From NCBI GenBank assembly GCA_017473555.1, contig JAFUKO010000010.1, positions 1-48,144 of the forward strand: a stretch of 48,144 nt of DNA. Direction: 5' to 3'. Source of the DNA: Ruminococcus sp. (GTDB lineage: Bacteria > Bacillota > Clostridia > Oscillospirales > Acutalibacteraceae). The notes beneath the pieces are model-generated. The model was not told the DNA's origin. It saw nothing but the letters and a program-made list of their open reading frames with translations, and did not search any database. Positions 15,607 to 23,215 of the stretch are shown here, piece by piece (the stretch's first letter is position 1; each line of letters starts with the position of its first letter). The position numbers and the translations under genes were made by a program.

Positions 15607-18600
15607 ATGAACAAAGTCAAAAGAATTCTTGCGATTGTTCTTGCTGTTTTAATGCTCACAAGCCTTGCGACAGTTGGCACATCCGCAAAGACAACCGCTG
15701 AGTTATCTGCTAACAATAATCCTTATTCAGTAGCAGCTATGGCTCTTGACGATGATTATGCTTACACCGGCGAGCTCGGCGCTAAGTATAGTCCAACAGA
15801 AACCACCTTCACAGTTTGGGCACCTACAGCAACAGAGGTTAAACTTAACCTTTACGCTACAGGTTCTGACGATGAAGAAGGTGCTGCTAACCTTGGTGTT
15901 TATGATATGTCACAGGTTGTTGCAGAGCAGTTCACAGGTGCTTGGACAGTTTCAGTTCTCGGCGACCTTAAGAACGTTTACTACACATACTCTGTAACAT
16001 CTCCAAAGAGCATCTTAGGCGGCGAACTCACAACTCGTGAGACACAGGACGTTTACTCCTACGCTGTAGGCGTTAACTCTGCACGTTCAATGGTAGTTGA
16101 TCTTGATTCTACTGACCCTGAGGGTTGGGAGAACGACCAGCACATTTTCGTTGAAGAGCAGTCAGACGCTATCATCTGGGAGCTCCAGGTTAAGGACTTC
16201 TCTTACAGTGCTACATCAGGCGTATCTGAAGCTAACCGTGGTAAATACCTTGCTTTCACAGAGCTTGGCACAACATTAAACGGCGAGGGCGAAATCTCAA
16301 CTTGCGTTGATTACTTAAAGCAGTTAGGTATCACACACGTTCAGATCAACCCATTCTACGATTTCGGTTCTATCGACGAGACAGGTCCTGATACACAGTA
16401 CAACTGGGGTTATGACCCAATGAACTACGGTGTTCCAGAAGGTTCTTTCTCATCAAACCCATACGATGGTAACGTAAGAATCAACGAGTGTAAGCAGATG
16501 ATTCAGGCTCTCCACGAGGCTGGTATCGGCGTTATCATGGACGTTGTTTACAACCACACTTATAAGCAGGATTCTTGCTTCACAGCAGTAGTTCCTGGGT
16601 ACTACTACAGAATGAACGCAGACGGTTCTTATTCTAACCAGTCAGGTTGCGGTAACGACACAGCTTCTGAGCGTTATATGTATCGTAGATACATGATGGA
16701 TATGCTCCAGTACTGGGTTGACGAGTACCACATCGACGGTTATCGTTTCGACCTTATGGGTATCCACGATGTTGAGACAATGAACCTCATCCGTGAAATG
16801 CTTGACGAAACTGACGATCGTATCATCATGTATGGTGAGGGTTGGTCAGGCAACACAGCATTTGACCCTGTATCTTGCACAGATACACCTGTTCTTGGTT
16901 GTACACAGAAGAACGCTGACGTAACATCAGAGCGTATCGGTTTCTTCAACGACCAGATGCGTGACGCATTAAAGGGTGGCGTATTTGACGGTCCTACAGC
17001 TCCTGGTTATCTCTCAGGCTCAATTGTATTCTCACCAGGTATCTCTTACGGTATCCGTGCTAATACATTCGGCAAGGGCTGTAACTGGCAGGCACTCACA
17101 CCTGAGCAGTGCGTATCTTACGCATCATGCCACGATAACAACACACTTTATGATAAGCTCGTTGCTATCAACCACGGTGCATCTGCTGAGTACAGAGCTC
17201 GTTACACAGATTCTATCGCTCAGAACAAACTCTCATCTGCAATCACACTTTCATCACAGGGTATCAACCTCTTCTTAGCAGGCGAAGAGATGGGCCGTAC
17301 AAAGGACGGCGACGAGAACTCTTACAGTTCTTCACCTGAGCTCAACCAGATCGACTGGAGTCTCTTAAAGACAAACGCTGACCTTGTTTCTTACTACAAG
17401 GGTATGCTTGAGCTTCGTACAGTGTTCTCACCATTCACTGCAGCAACAACAGACGCAGACGACGATACATACAAGTACAACTTCCATACATCAATGGCTG
17501 GCGCTTCTAAGACAATCGCTTACACAGTTGATAACACAGCTGAGGGCGAGTGGAGCAAAGTTGCAGTTATCTTTAACGGTTCAAAAGAAGCAGCTTCACA
17601 GACATTAAGCACAACAACAGATCCTGCACTTTCTGAGGATACAGAGTGGGTAATTATCGCTAACGATAAGAGCTCAGGTATCAAGAAGTTAGGCGAAGTT
17701 AAGGGCCTTAAGTTCCAGGTTCCTGCATCTTCAGCTATCATCGCTGTTGAAAAAGAGACATACGAGGCTTGTGCTATCGAGTCTAAGTTCTCAACAGTTA
17801 CTATCAACCACGTTGATAACGCAACAGGCGAAGTATTTATCACAAACACAATCATCGGTCAGCCAGGCGAGAAGTACGTTGCTTCTGCTGATGATTCAGT
17901 TTCAATCAAGTACGTACTCGAGTCAGTTGACGGTGACGAAGTAGGCACATTCGCTGAAGAAGACACAGTTGTATCTTACAACTATGACAGATTTGTTCCA
18001 TCAACTCTCTTACCAGAGAACGGCGACCTCGACGGTGACGGTGCTCTCTCAATTTCTGACGTAACAGCACTTCAGCTCTATCTTGCAAAGCTCACTGAGT
18101 TCACAGACGAGCAGGTTGCAAAGGCTGACTATGACTTCAACGGCACTGTTAACATCTTAGACGCTACATTAGTTCAGCTCTATCTTGCTGAGATGGATGT
18201 TGCTATCTGCACACTTACAGTTAACTATATCGACGAAGATGGCAAGGCATTTATGAGCCCACTCGTAACTGAGCACAGACTCGGCGAAGAGTACACAACA
18301 ACTCCAAAGGAAAGCCCATATTACCAAATCGGCGATATGCCAGCTAACGCAAGTGGTGTTATCTCAGGCGATACAGTTGTTACATATGTTTACTACTACA
18401 AGGTAAATACAATCACTCTCCACGTTAAGCATGACGGCGACCTCACATGGGCTCCATACCTCTGGGCATGGGCTAAGACAGTAGACGGTCAGGATTCACA
18501 GAACATCTACGAAGCATGGCCAGGTCTCCAGCTCACAGATAAGGACGAAGAGGGTTGGTACACAACATCATTCGATATTCCTAACGGATACGAGTACTAT

Positions 18601-18756
18601 GTAATCATTAACAACGGTTCAGGCTTACAGACAAACGACTACGAGAAGTTCACAGCTCCTGAGGCTTGGGTTGTTATTGATGACGCTGCTGCTACAAAAC
18701 AGGGTAACTGGATTTCAATTTACGCTGATGCAGAGCTCACAGAGAAACTCGCATAA
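15607..18756 (+). CDS. Dockerin-bearing type I pullulanase (GH13) with CBM26-like module
   Basis: 1049 residues, secreted (signal peptide 1-27). CBM48-like N-domain (about 55-150), GH13 with YNWGYDP at 265, DVVYNHT beginning at 312, D382, E411 (YGEGWS) and D510 as catalytic residues. Then a MucBP-like domain (about 728-798), a full dockerin (about 802-864: GDLDGDGALSISD and ADYDFNGTVNILD, each followed by LQLYLA or VQLYLA), another MucBP-like domain (about 870-930) and a C-terminal starch-binding module of CBM26 type (about 936-1049, with WAPYLWAW and YEAWPG). The dockerin lies inside the chain rather than at its end. By analogy with the R. bromii amylosome it should bind a cohesin scaffoldin. 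Codon choice is strongly skewed to AAC, TTC, CAC, TAC, suggesting high expression. GAGGTGA precedes the ATG. Confidence 0.95.
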   Translation: MNKVKRILAIVLAVLMLTSLATVGTSAKTTAELSANNNPYSVAAMALDDDYAYTGELGAKYSPTETTFTVWAPTATEVKLNLYATGSDDEEGAANLGVYDMSQVVAEQFTGAWTVSVLGDLKNVYYTYSVTSPKSILGGELTTRETQDVYSYAVGVNSARSMVVDLDSTDPEGWENDQHIFVEEQSDAIIWELQVKDFSYSATSGVSEANRGKYLAFTELGTTLNGEGEISTCVDYLKQLGITHVQINPFYDFGSIDETGPDTQYNWGYDPMNYGVPEGSFSSNPYDGNVRINECKQMIQALHEAGIGVIMDVVYNHTYKQDSCFTAVVPGYYYRMNADGSYSNQSGCGNDTASERYMYRRYMMDMLQYWVDEYHIDGYRFDLMGIHDVETMNLIREMLDETDDRIIMYGEGWSGNTAFDPVSCTDTPVLGCTQKNADVTSERIGFFNDQMRDALKGGVFDGPTAPGYLSGSIVFSPGISYGIRANTFGKGCNWQALTPEQCVSYASCHDNNTLYDKLVAINHGASAEYRARYTDSIAQNKLSSAITLSSQGINLFLAGEEMGRTKDGDENSYSSSPELNQIDWSLLKTNADLVSYYKGMLELRTVFSPFTAATTDADDDTYKYNFHTSMAGASKTIAYTVDNTAEGEWSKVAVIFNGSKEAASQTLSTTTDPALSEDTEWVIIANDKSSGIKKLGEVKGLKFQVPASSAIIAVEKETYEACAIESKFSTVTINHVDNATGEVFITNTIIGQPGEKYVASADDSVSIKYVLESVDGDEVGTFAEEDTVVSYNYDRFVPSTLLPENGDLDGDGALSISDVTALQLYLAKLTEFTDEQVAKADYDFNGTVNILDATLVQLYLAEMDVAICTLTVNYIDEDGKAFMSPLVTEHRLGEEYTTTPKESPYYQIGDMPANASGVISGDTVVTYVYYYKVNTITLHVKHDGDLTWAPYLWAWAKTVDGQDSQNIYEAWPGLQLTDKDEEGWYTTSFDIPNGYEYYVIINNGSGLQTNDYEKFTAPEAWVVIDDAAATKQGNWISIYADAELTEKLA

Positions 18757-18793
18757 TTACGATTTTTATAACGAATAGCTTTATAGCATAACC

Positions 18794-18831
18794 AACCCCT
18801 GTGGTTCATTTGAGCCACAGGGGTTAATTTT
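18794..18831 (+). terminator. Terminator of the pullulanase operon
   Basis: Perfect 11-bp stem AACCCCTGTGG / CCACAGGGGTT, 10-base loop, then AATTTTAT. Confidence 0.85.
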
Positions 18832-18895
18832 ATATATGATGTTGTAATTATATTTGCATTGAAATAAGATGTTCTTAAAAAAATCACAGAAAAGT

Positions 18896-19453
18896 TTATC
18901 GTATCTTTTTGAGCATCGGAACTCTGTCAACAGCCCTGATTATACCAAAGCTGATAAAAACCTCAACAACCGCAAATGGCACTAAAATAACAGCTCTGTA
19001 AAACATCAGCTCGAAGTAGGGGATACCCATCATAAAATGAAGCACAAGCGTGTTAAGCGGTAGTCTGCACAGTACAAGAGCCAGCACAAAAGCAAGTATA
19101 ATTCGCTTAAGTGACGCCTGATTGTAAAGCACCACACCTAGTATTATGCCTTCAAGAACATAGCACAGCGTGATGCCAGGCATAATCGAAAACGAAGTCG
19201 GGTTTGACAGCACTATCGAAAGTATGTCGCCAGCACCTGATACAACTGCCGCACACACTGGACCGTACAGATACGCCACAATGACAATCGGTAAAAACGA
19301 AAAACCGATTTTCACAAACGGCATAAAGCTCAGAGTAAAGTTTGTGAACATACCAAGCACAATTCTCAACGCCAGCATCATCGAGCACACACACAGCGGT
19401 GCAATTTTAGAAAGATTTTGCGACGATTTCTTAAACATTTCACTTATAGACAT
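18896..19453 (-). CDS. folT: ECF transporter S component, probably folate (FolT)
   Basis: 185 residues, about six membrane helices, ECF S-component family. Substrate assignment rests mainly on the THF riboswitch directly upstream, the hallmark of folT in Clostridia and Lactobacillales; the protein pattern (ALRIVLGMFTNF near residue 28, PFVKIGFSFLPIVIVAYLYG, an Arg in LVLCRLPLNT) also fits FolT. It has no ATPase of its own and would share the EcfA1-A2-T module encoded at 40892-43418. Start ATG 19453 has GGGAGG seven bases upstream, and that ribosome binding site lies in a hairpin. Separate promoter from ribU. Confidence 0.88.
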   Translation of the reverse strand: MSISEMFKKSSQNLSKIAPLCVCSMMLALRIVLGMFTNFTLSFMPFVKIGFSFLPIVIVAYLYGPVCAAVVSGAGDILSIVLSNPTSFSIMPGITLCYVLEGIILGVVLYNQASLKRIILAFVLALVLCRLPLNTLVLHFMMGIPYFELMFYRAVILVPFAVVEVFISFGIIRAVDRVPMLKKIR

Positions 19454-19460
19454 AAAATAA

Positions 19461-19489
19461 CCTCCCTATCTCGTTATCACATAGGGAGG
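19461..19489 (-). promoter_or_regulatory. Hairpin sequestering the folT ribosome binding site
   Basis: On the minus strand, CCTCCCTAT pairs perfectly with ATAGGGAGG (9 bp, 11-base loop). The 3' arm contains the folT Shine-Dalgarno GGGAGG and is followed by TTATTTTATG, so folding would block translation. It could also act as a weak terminator (tail TTATTTT). Confidence 0.75.
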
Positions 19490-19507
19490 TAGTATCCATA
19501 TGTAACA

Positions 19508-19590
19508 GCGGGATGCAAAGACCGTACCGCAGGTCACCCTTTCGTTTTTACAGCAACTCCCCGTCTGTAAAACACTTGACGCACGATCTT
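19508..19590 (-). ncRNA. Tetrahydrofolate (THF) riboswitch
   Basis: On the minus strand the P1 stem AAGATCGT / ACGGTCTT pairs fully (one G-U). Between the arms are GCGTCAAGTG, a hairpin TTTACAG...CTGTAAA holding ACGGGGAGTTG, AACGAAAGGGTGACCTGCGGT, and after P1 the conserved TTGCATCCCGC. This matches the published THF riboswitch layout (for example upstream of folT in Eubacterium siraeum). Its only plausible target is folT. Confidence 0.9.
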
Positions 19591-19608
19591 TTACTCTGTA
19601 TTTTCCTT

Positions 19609-19637
19609 AGTATATATCGAATTTCTTAATGTGTCAA
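19609..19637 (-). promoter_or_regulatory. Promoter of the THF riboswitch-folT transcript
   Basis: On the minus strand TTGACA, 17 bases, TATACT. The -35 contains the TGA stop codon of ribU (AGTTGACA), so folT starts its own transcript exactly at the end of ribU. Confidence 0.8.
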
Positions 19638-20236
19638 CTCTTAGGATGAATAATCCTTGAAAGAGGTTTGTAAATGAATGTTGTGATAACAGATACCAAC
19701 ACGCCTTTGATAATGTTAAACGGTGCAACACAGAATACACAGAAAGTCAGTGTGTTTGTGATAAGCGGAACAATATCCTTGCCCATCTGAATGATTTGAT
19801 CCAGTGGCATAAACGCCGAGTAAATCGGTATCATAACATATGCGTTTATAAAAACGCTCAGCACAGCCATTGTAATTGTCGCAACTGCCATTGCAAGTAT
19901 CGCATTACCCTTTGTTTTCTTTCTTTTATAAATGATGGCCGCAGGCAGAATGTACGCACAGCCGATGACAAAATTTGCGATTTCACCGACTCCGCCTGTA
20001 TCAGTACCGTTCATAATCAGGTTTATCAGAATCTTAATAGCTTCAATTATAACACCTGCTCCCGGTCCCATCGAAAACGCACCAATAAGCACAGGTACCT
20101 CCGAAAAATCCATTTCATAAAATGGTGGTGCTATAAAAGGTAGCGGTATTTCAAACAGCATCAGTACTGTAGCTAAACTGGCAAGCATTGCAGTGACAAC
20201 AAGTTTTCTCGTGTTTGTCATTCTGGAATTGTTCAT
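19634..20236 (-). CDS. ribU: Riboflavin ECF transporter S component RibU
   Basis: 200 residues, six predicted membrane helices, RibU family: N-terminal TRKLVVTAMLASLATVLM, the conserved loop FYEMDFSEVPVLIGAFSMGP and IKILINLIMNGTDTGGVGE. Imports riboflavin (or FMN) by joining the shared EcfA1-A2-T module. Preceded by an FMN riboswitch and intrinsic terminator, so it is off when flavin is plentiful. GGGTGATC precedes ATG 20236. Its stop codon lies within the -35 of folT. Confidence 0.94.
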   Translation of the reverse strand: MNNSRMTNTRKLVVTAMLASLATVLMLFEIPLPFIAPPFYEMDFSEVPVLIGAFSMGPGAGVIIEAIKILINLIMNGTDTGGVGEIANFVIGCAYILPAAIIYKRKKTKGNAILAMAVATITMAVLSVFINAYVMIPIYSAFMPLDQIIQMGKDIVPLITNTLTFCVFCVAPFNIIKGVLVSVITTFIYKPLSRIIHPKS

Positions 20237-20250
20237 AGATGATCACCCTG

Positions 20251-20285
20251 AAATAAAAAATCCCCGATGCAAAAATACATCGGGG
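20251..20285 (-). terminator. Riboswitch-controlled terminator upstream of ribU
   Basis: On the minus strand CCCCGATG / CATCGGGG (8 bp, loop TATTTTTG), then A and six T. It lies between the FMN aptamer and the ribU ribosome binding site. Confidence 0.88.
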
Positions 20286-20320
20286 TAAAATTATATATTA
20301 TGCGTGCTATTGCACACAAA

Positions 20321-20424
20321 ATCTTCTTCCATCCGGACTATACCGTCGGTTTCGGAATTACACCGAATCAGCTTTCGCTCGTGGACTTTACCACCGGTGG
20401 GGAATTACACCCCGCCCCGAAGAT
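20321..20424 (-). ncRNA. FMN riboswitch (RFN element)
   Basis: On the minus strand the P1 arms ATCTTC / GAAGAT enclose the canonical conserved core: CGGGGCGGGGTGTAATTCCC, CCGGTGGTAAAGTCC, GAGCGAAAGC, GATTCGGTGTAATTCCG and CCGACGGTATAGTCCGGATG. Controls ribU through the terminator at 20251-20285. Confidence 0.97.
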
Positions 20425-20430
20425 AGTTAT

Positions 20431-20459
20431 ATTATATATATATTATGTTATTGTGTCAA
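20431..20459 (-). promoter_or_regulatory. Promoter of the FMN riboswitch-ribU transcript
   Basis: On the minus strand TTGACA, 17 bases, TATAAT: full consensus. It starts just after the licD stop codon. Confidence 0.85.
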
Positions 20460-20461
20460 TA

Positions 20462-21307
20462 TTACACACAAGGTTTGTTTAAATCAAGCTCAACAAGGTC
20501 GTGATGAGGCACACGCTTTTCCTCTGGTGGAAGTTCCATGTAGTCACCGAAAGCGATTGTAAGATACTCGTCATAGCCCTGCATAACAGGTAACTGCAAC
20601 CCTTCAAATTCAAGGTAAGTTTCCTTGGCAAACGCCTTCTGCGGATACTTCTTCTTCATATAGTAAGGACCAGCGTAAAGCTCTGTGCTGTACTCGTGAG
20701 TTTCAAAATCGTATTTCTTGAGCTGTTTTTCAGCAAACTTCCATATCTTTGTTCTGGCTTTTCGTGACCTTACAATACAGAGTAAAATCTTACTTGCTAA
20801 AGCAACCACTCCGCCGTGCTTTTCAGGTACAAATTCAGATATGAACAGCGAGTAGATGAGTGTCCACATATATTGCATATACCGCTCGAATTTGCCCTCA
20901 GGACAGCCGTCGATAGGGAAGATGTCAGTAACAATTCCGTGAGGAACATCAATATCTTTCTGGTTTTCCTTAACCATAGTAGCAGAGGTATCAACCAGCG
21001 TCGCAAAGATGTTGCCTGTGAAAATCTCGCCCTCATCGGTTTTCAGCATCAGAAAACGATCCGAATCTACCTGCTCTTTCCAGAGTTTAAGCATCCTTTC
21101 CCAGTCGTTTCTCGGCATAATGATGTCAATATCATCGTCCCAAGGGATAAACCCCTTGTGTCTTAACGCACCGATTACACAACCACCGAGCAAGTACCAT
21201 CTCAGCTCGTTTTTTTCACAGATGTCTTTGAAAAACAAAAGCGACTCAAGCTCTTTGAGCTGTAATTGTCTTAATGTTTCATTGTCTATTTTAATAATCT
21301 CAGCCAT
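20462..21307 (-). CDS. LicD-family phosphotransferase
   Basis: 281 residues, cytoplasmic. LicD nucleotidyltransferase-like fold: LRWYLLGGCVIGALRHKGF then PWDDDIDIIMPR with the catalytic Asp, and a C-terminal QGYDEYLTIAFGDYMELPP. LicD proteins attach phosphocholine, ribitol-phosphate or similar phospho-groups to cell-surface glycans or teichoic acids. No choline kinase or cytidylyltransferase gene is beside it, so the substrate is open. Last gene of the operon dipeptidase - membrane protein - glycosyltransferase - licD, 15 bases after the glycosyltransferase. No terminator was seen between it and the ribU promoter. Confidence 0.88.
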   Translation of the reverse strand: MAEIIKIDNETLRQLQLKELESLLFFKDICEKNELRWYLLGGCVIGALRHKGFIPWDDDIDIIMPRNDWERMLKLWKEQVDSDRFLMLKTDEGEIFTGNIFATLVDTSATMVKENQKDIDVPHGIVTDIFPIDGCPEGKFERYMQYMWTLIYSLFISEFVPEKHGGVVALASKILLCIVRSRKARTKIWKFAEKQLKKYDFETHEYSTELYAGPYYMKKKYPQKAFAKETYLEFEGLQLPVMQGYDEYLTIAFGDYMELPPEEKRVPHHDLVELDLNKPCV

Positions 21308-21322
21308 AATATACCTAAAAAA

Positions 21323-22435
21323 TTAATCCTCTAAAAATAAATCGTCATTTTTTACGGTGTTTTTTCTGATAGCCTCTTTAACCATTTCTATACGCTTTTC
21401 TGATGTATCATCAAGCTTCTTTTTCCAGAAAGGCATTTTTGCTAGACCCACAAGTGTACCGATTCCGTAAGAAATGTGAAGTACAGGGAAGATGAATGGT
21501 AGAGTCAAAAACAGCGGGTTAGGTTTTTTGAGCATTAAACATCCGACTGTGTTAACGAGATTAAACATCGAGTACATCGCAAAAATAATTGCAAACAATG
21601 TCGGATTGCCCAGTAACCAAAGAAACAAGCTGAATATAACTGCCATTACAAATACAAACGGAATAAAGTGGAAGTAGTTCAGACATTTAAAGCAGACACC
21701 ACTTGTCAAACCAATCCAGTAGCCGTTTCCGTATTTCTGCTTAATCATAGCACGCAGAGTGTTTCTGGTGTGCTGGAACGAGATAATCTCAGGACAACAG
21801 CAGAATTTATATCCTGCCATTCTCATTCTGTAGTGAAGCTCGTTGTCCTCAGTTCTGCCTAAATCTTCGTTGAATCCGCCGACTTTTTCGAATACCTCAC
21901 GTTTATATGCCGCGTGAAAAAGGCTGTCGAGATAGATTTTCTGACCAGGAGCTCGTCTGTAGTCAGCAACCGAAGAACCAAAAAGTGACTCTTCAGCAGC
22001 AAGCAAGGTCAGCTTCCACGGTGTCATACCATCTGTTGTGTTAGGTCTGCCACCACCGACAATGTCCTCGCCCTCGGAGATTTCGAAAACATTTTTAGCA
22101 ACAAAGTAGCGTGGGATTTTTGAGTGAGCGTCTACTCTGATAATGATATCGCCTGTAGCGTGCATCAACGCTTCGTTCCACGCTGTAGCCTGATTTTTAT
22201 TTGTACTGTCAACAAGCTTGACCGATTCAAAGCCATAGTCAGTTTTCTGGAATTCCTTCATCATAGCTTTGGTGTTGTCGGTAGAAGCGTTATCAACGAG
22301 TATGATTTCAATTTTATCGTGAGGGTAGCTCTGCTCAGAAAAATCTCTGAACAGACCGTTTAAAACAGCTTCTTCATTGTACGCAATTGTACAAAGCGAA
22401 ACCCTCATATTTTCCGTGTTACTGAAATAACTCAT
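21323..22435 (-). CDS. Family 2 glycosyltransferase with C-terminal membrane helices
   Basis: 370 residues. GT-A fold: RVSLCTIAYNEEAVLNGLF near the N-terminus, VDNASTDNTK, and RVDAHSK as the metal-binding Asp motif near residue 115. GRTEDNELHYRMRMAGYKF supplies the ED catalytic pair. The last 120 residues hold about three membrane helices. Similar to ExoA/succinoglycan-type transferases that add sugars to lipid-linked glycans at the inner face of the membrane. ATG 22435 overlaps the upstream stop as ATGA; ATG 22408 is an alternative start closer to the conserved domain. Confidence 0.9.
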   Translation of the reverse strand: MSYFSNTENMRVSLCTIAYNEEAVLNGLFRDFSEQSYPHDKIEIILVDNASTDNTKAMMKEFQKTDYGFESVKLVDSTNKNQATAWNEALMHATGDIIIRVDAHSKIPRYFVAKNVFEISEGEDIVGGGRPNTTDGMTPWKLTLLAAEESLFGSSVADYRRAPGQKIYLDSLFHAAYKREVFEKVGGFNEDLGRTEDNELHYRMRMAGYKFCCCPEIISFQHTRNTLRAMIKQKYGNGYWIGLTSGVCFKCLNYFHFIPFVFVMAVIFSLFLWLLGNPTLFAIIFAMYSMFNLVNTVGCLMLKKPNPLFLTLPFIFPVLHISYGIGTLVGLAKMPFWKKKLDDTSEKRIEMVKEAIRKNTVKNDDLFLED

Positions 22436-23205
22436 ATGTCTTGTCCATTCCTTGAAAGTTGAGTCAACCATTTACCACTTAAGCACATAGCCTGAGAGAT
22501 ATATGGAATAACGTAAAGTACAGGTAATCCGGTGATACATAAAAGTATCCACCAGAAGAAAGATAATATCAGTTTTACAACATCTTTTTCGTGATGTCGC
22601 ATTATTTCTTTAGAAGTAGTAAAGTAGTAAGAAGTCTTTTCACACTCATTTTCGCACAGCAGAAGTATGCTCACAAAGTAGCGGATGCTGTGTCTTAATA
22701 CCAGAACAGTAGAAGTTATAGCTAGTGCGATAATTAAAATCTTGATACCATTCTCAAGTGAGTCGCCGTTGTTAATAATTTTTGCTACTGCAAAGATAGA
22801 AGCAGGTAACAGAAAATACACCACAACAGGCAGTATCATTCTTAAAACAAAGCCTAATACAAACTTAATAGCTTTAGTGTATTTGCCGAATGTTGAAAAG
22901 TAGTACATAACATCGTTTAAAGAATAGTCCCTATCATCGCTGTAAAACATTCTGAAAAAGCCTAATACAAAAGGACTTAACAGCAGAAGAACGATAGTAG
23001 CTATCGTGCCGCCTGCTACTTCAATGATAAACTCTGTTGTGCTGTCAGGCTTTAATATATCAACAAAATAGTAGGGCATATATGCCAGGGATTCGATAAT
23101 CATGAACACGATGACAAGAATAGCTAACGCAAACAAGGCTTTTGCCCAGCCACCGTATTTTAGCTTATCTCTTGCCTGTGCCTTAAGTATTTTTTCTGCA
23201 GACAT
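22432..23205 (-). CDS. Polytopic membrane protein, DUF975-like
   Basis: 257 residues, about six membrane helices, N-terminal amphipathic stretch MSAEKILKAQARDKLKYGGW. The topology and the motif around residues 80-110 (SPFVLGFFRMFYSDDRDYSL) resemble DUF975 membrane proteins, which have no known function. AGGTGA precedes ATG 23205; GTG 23214 would start inside that ribosome binding site. Its stop overlaps the glycosyltransferase start (ATGA). The placement suggests a role in surface glycan work, by inference only. Confidence 0.75.
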   Translation of the reverse strand: MSAEKILKAQARDKLKYGGWAKALFALAILVIVFMIIESLAYMPYYFVDILKPDSTTEFIIEVAGGTIATIVLLLLSPFVLGFFRMFYSDDRDYSLNDVMYYFSTFGKYTKAIKFVLGFVLRMILPVVVYFLLPASIFAVAKIINNGDSLENGIKILIIALAITSTVLVLRHSIRYFVSILLLCENECEKTSYYFTTSKEIMRHHEKDVVKLILSFFWWILLCITGLPVLYVIPYISQAMCLSGKWLTQLSRNGQDI

Positions 23206-23215
23206 AGTTTTCACC

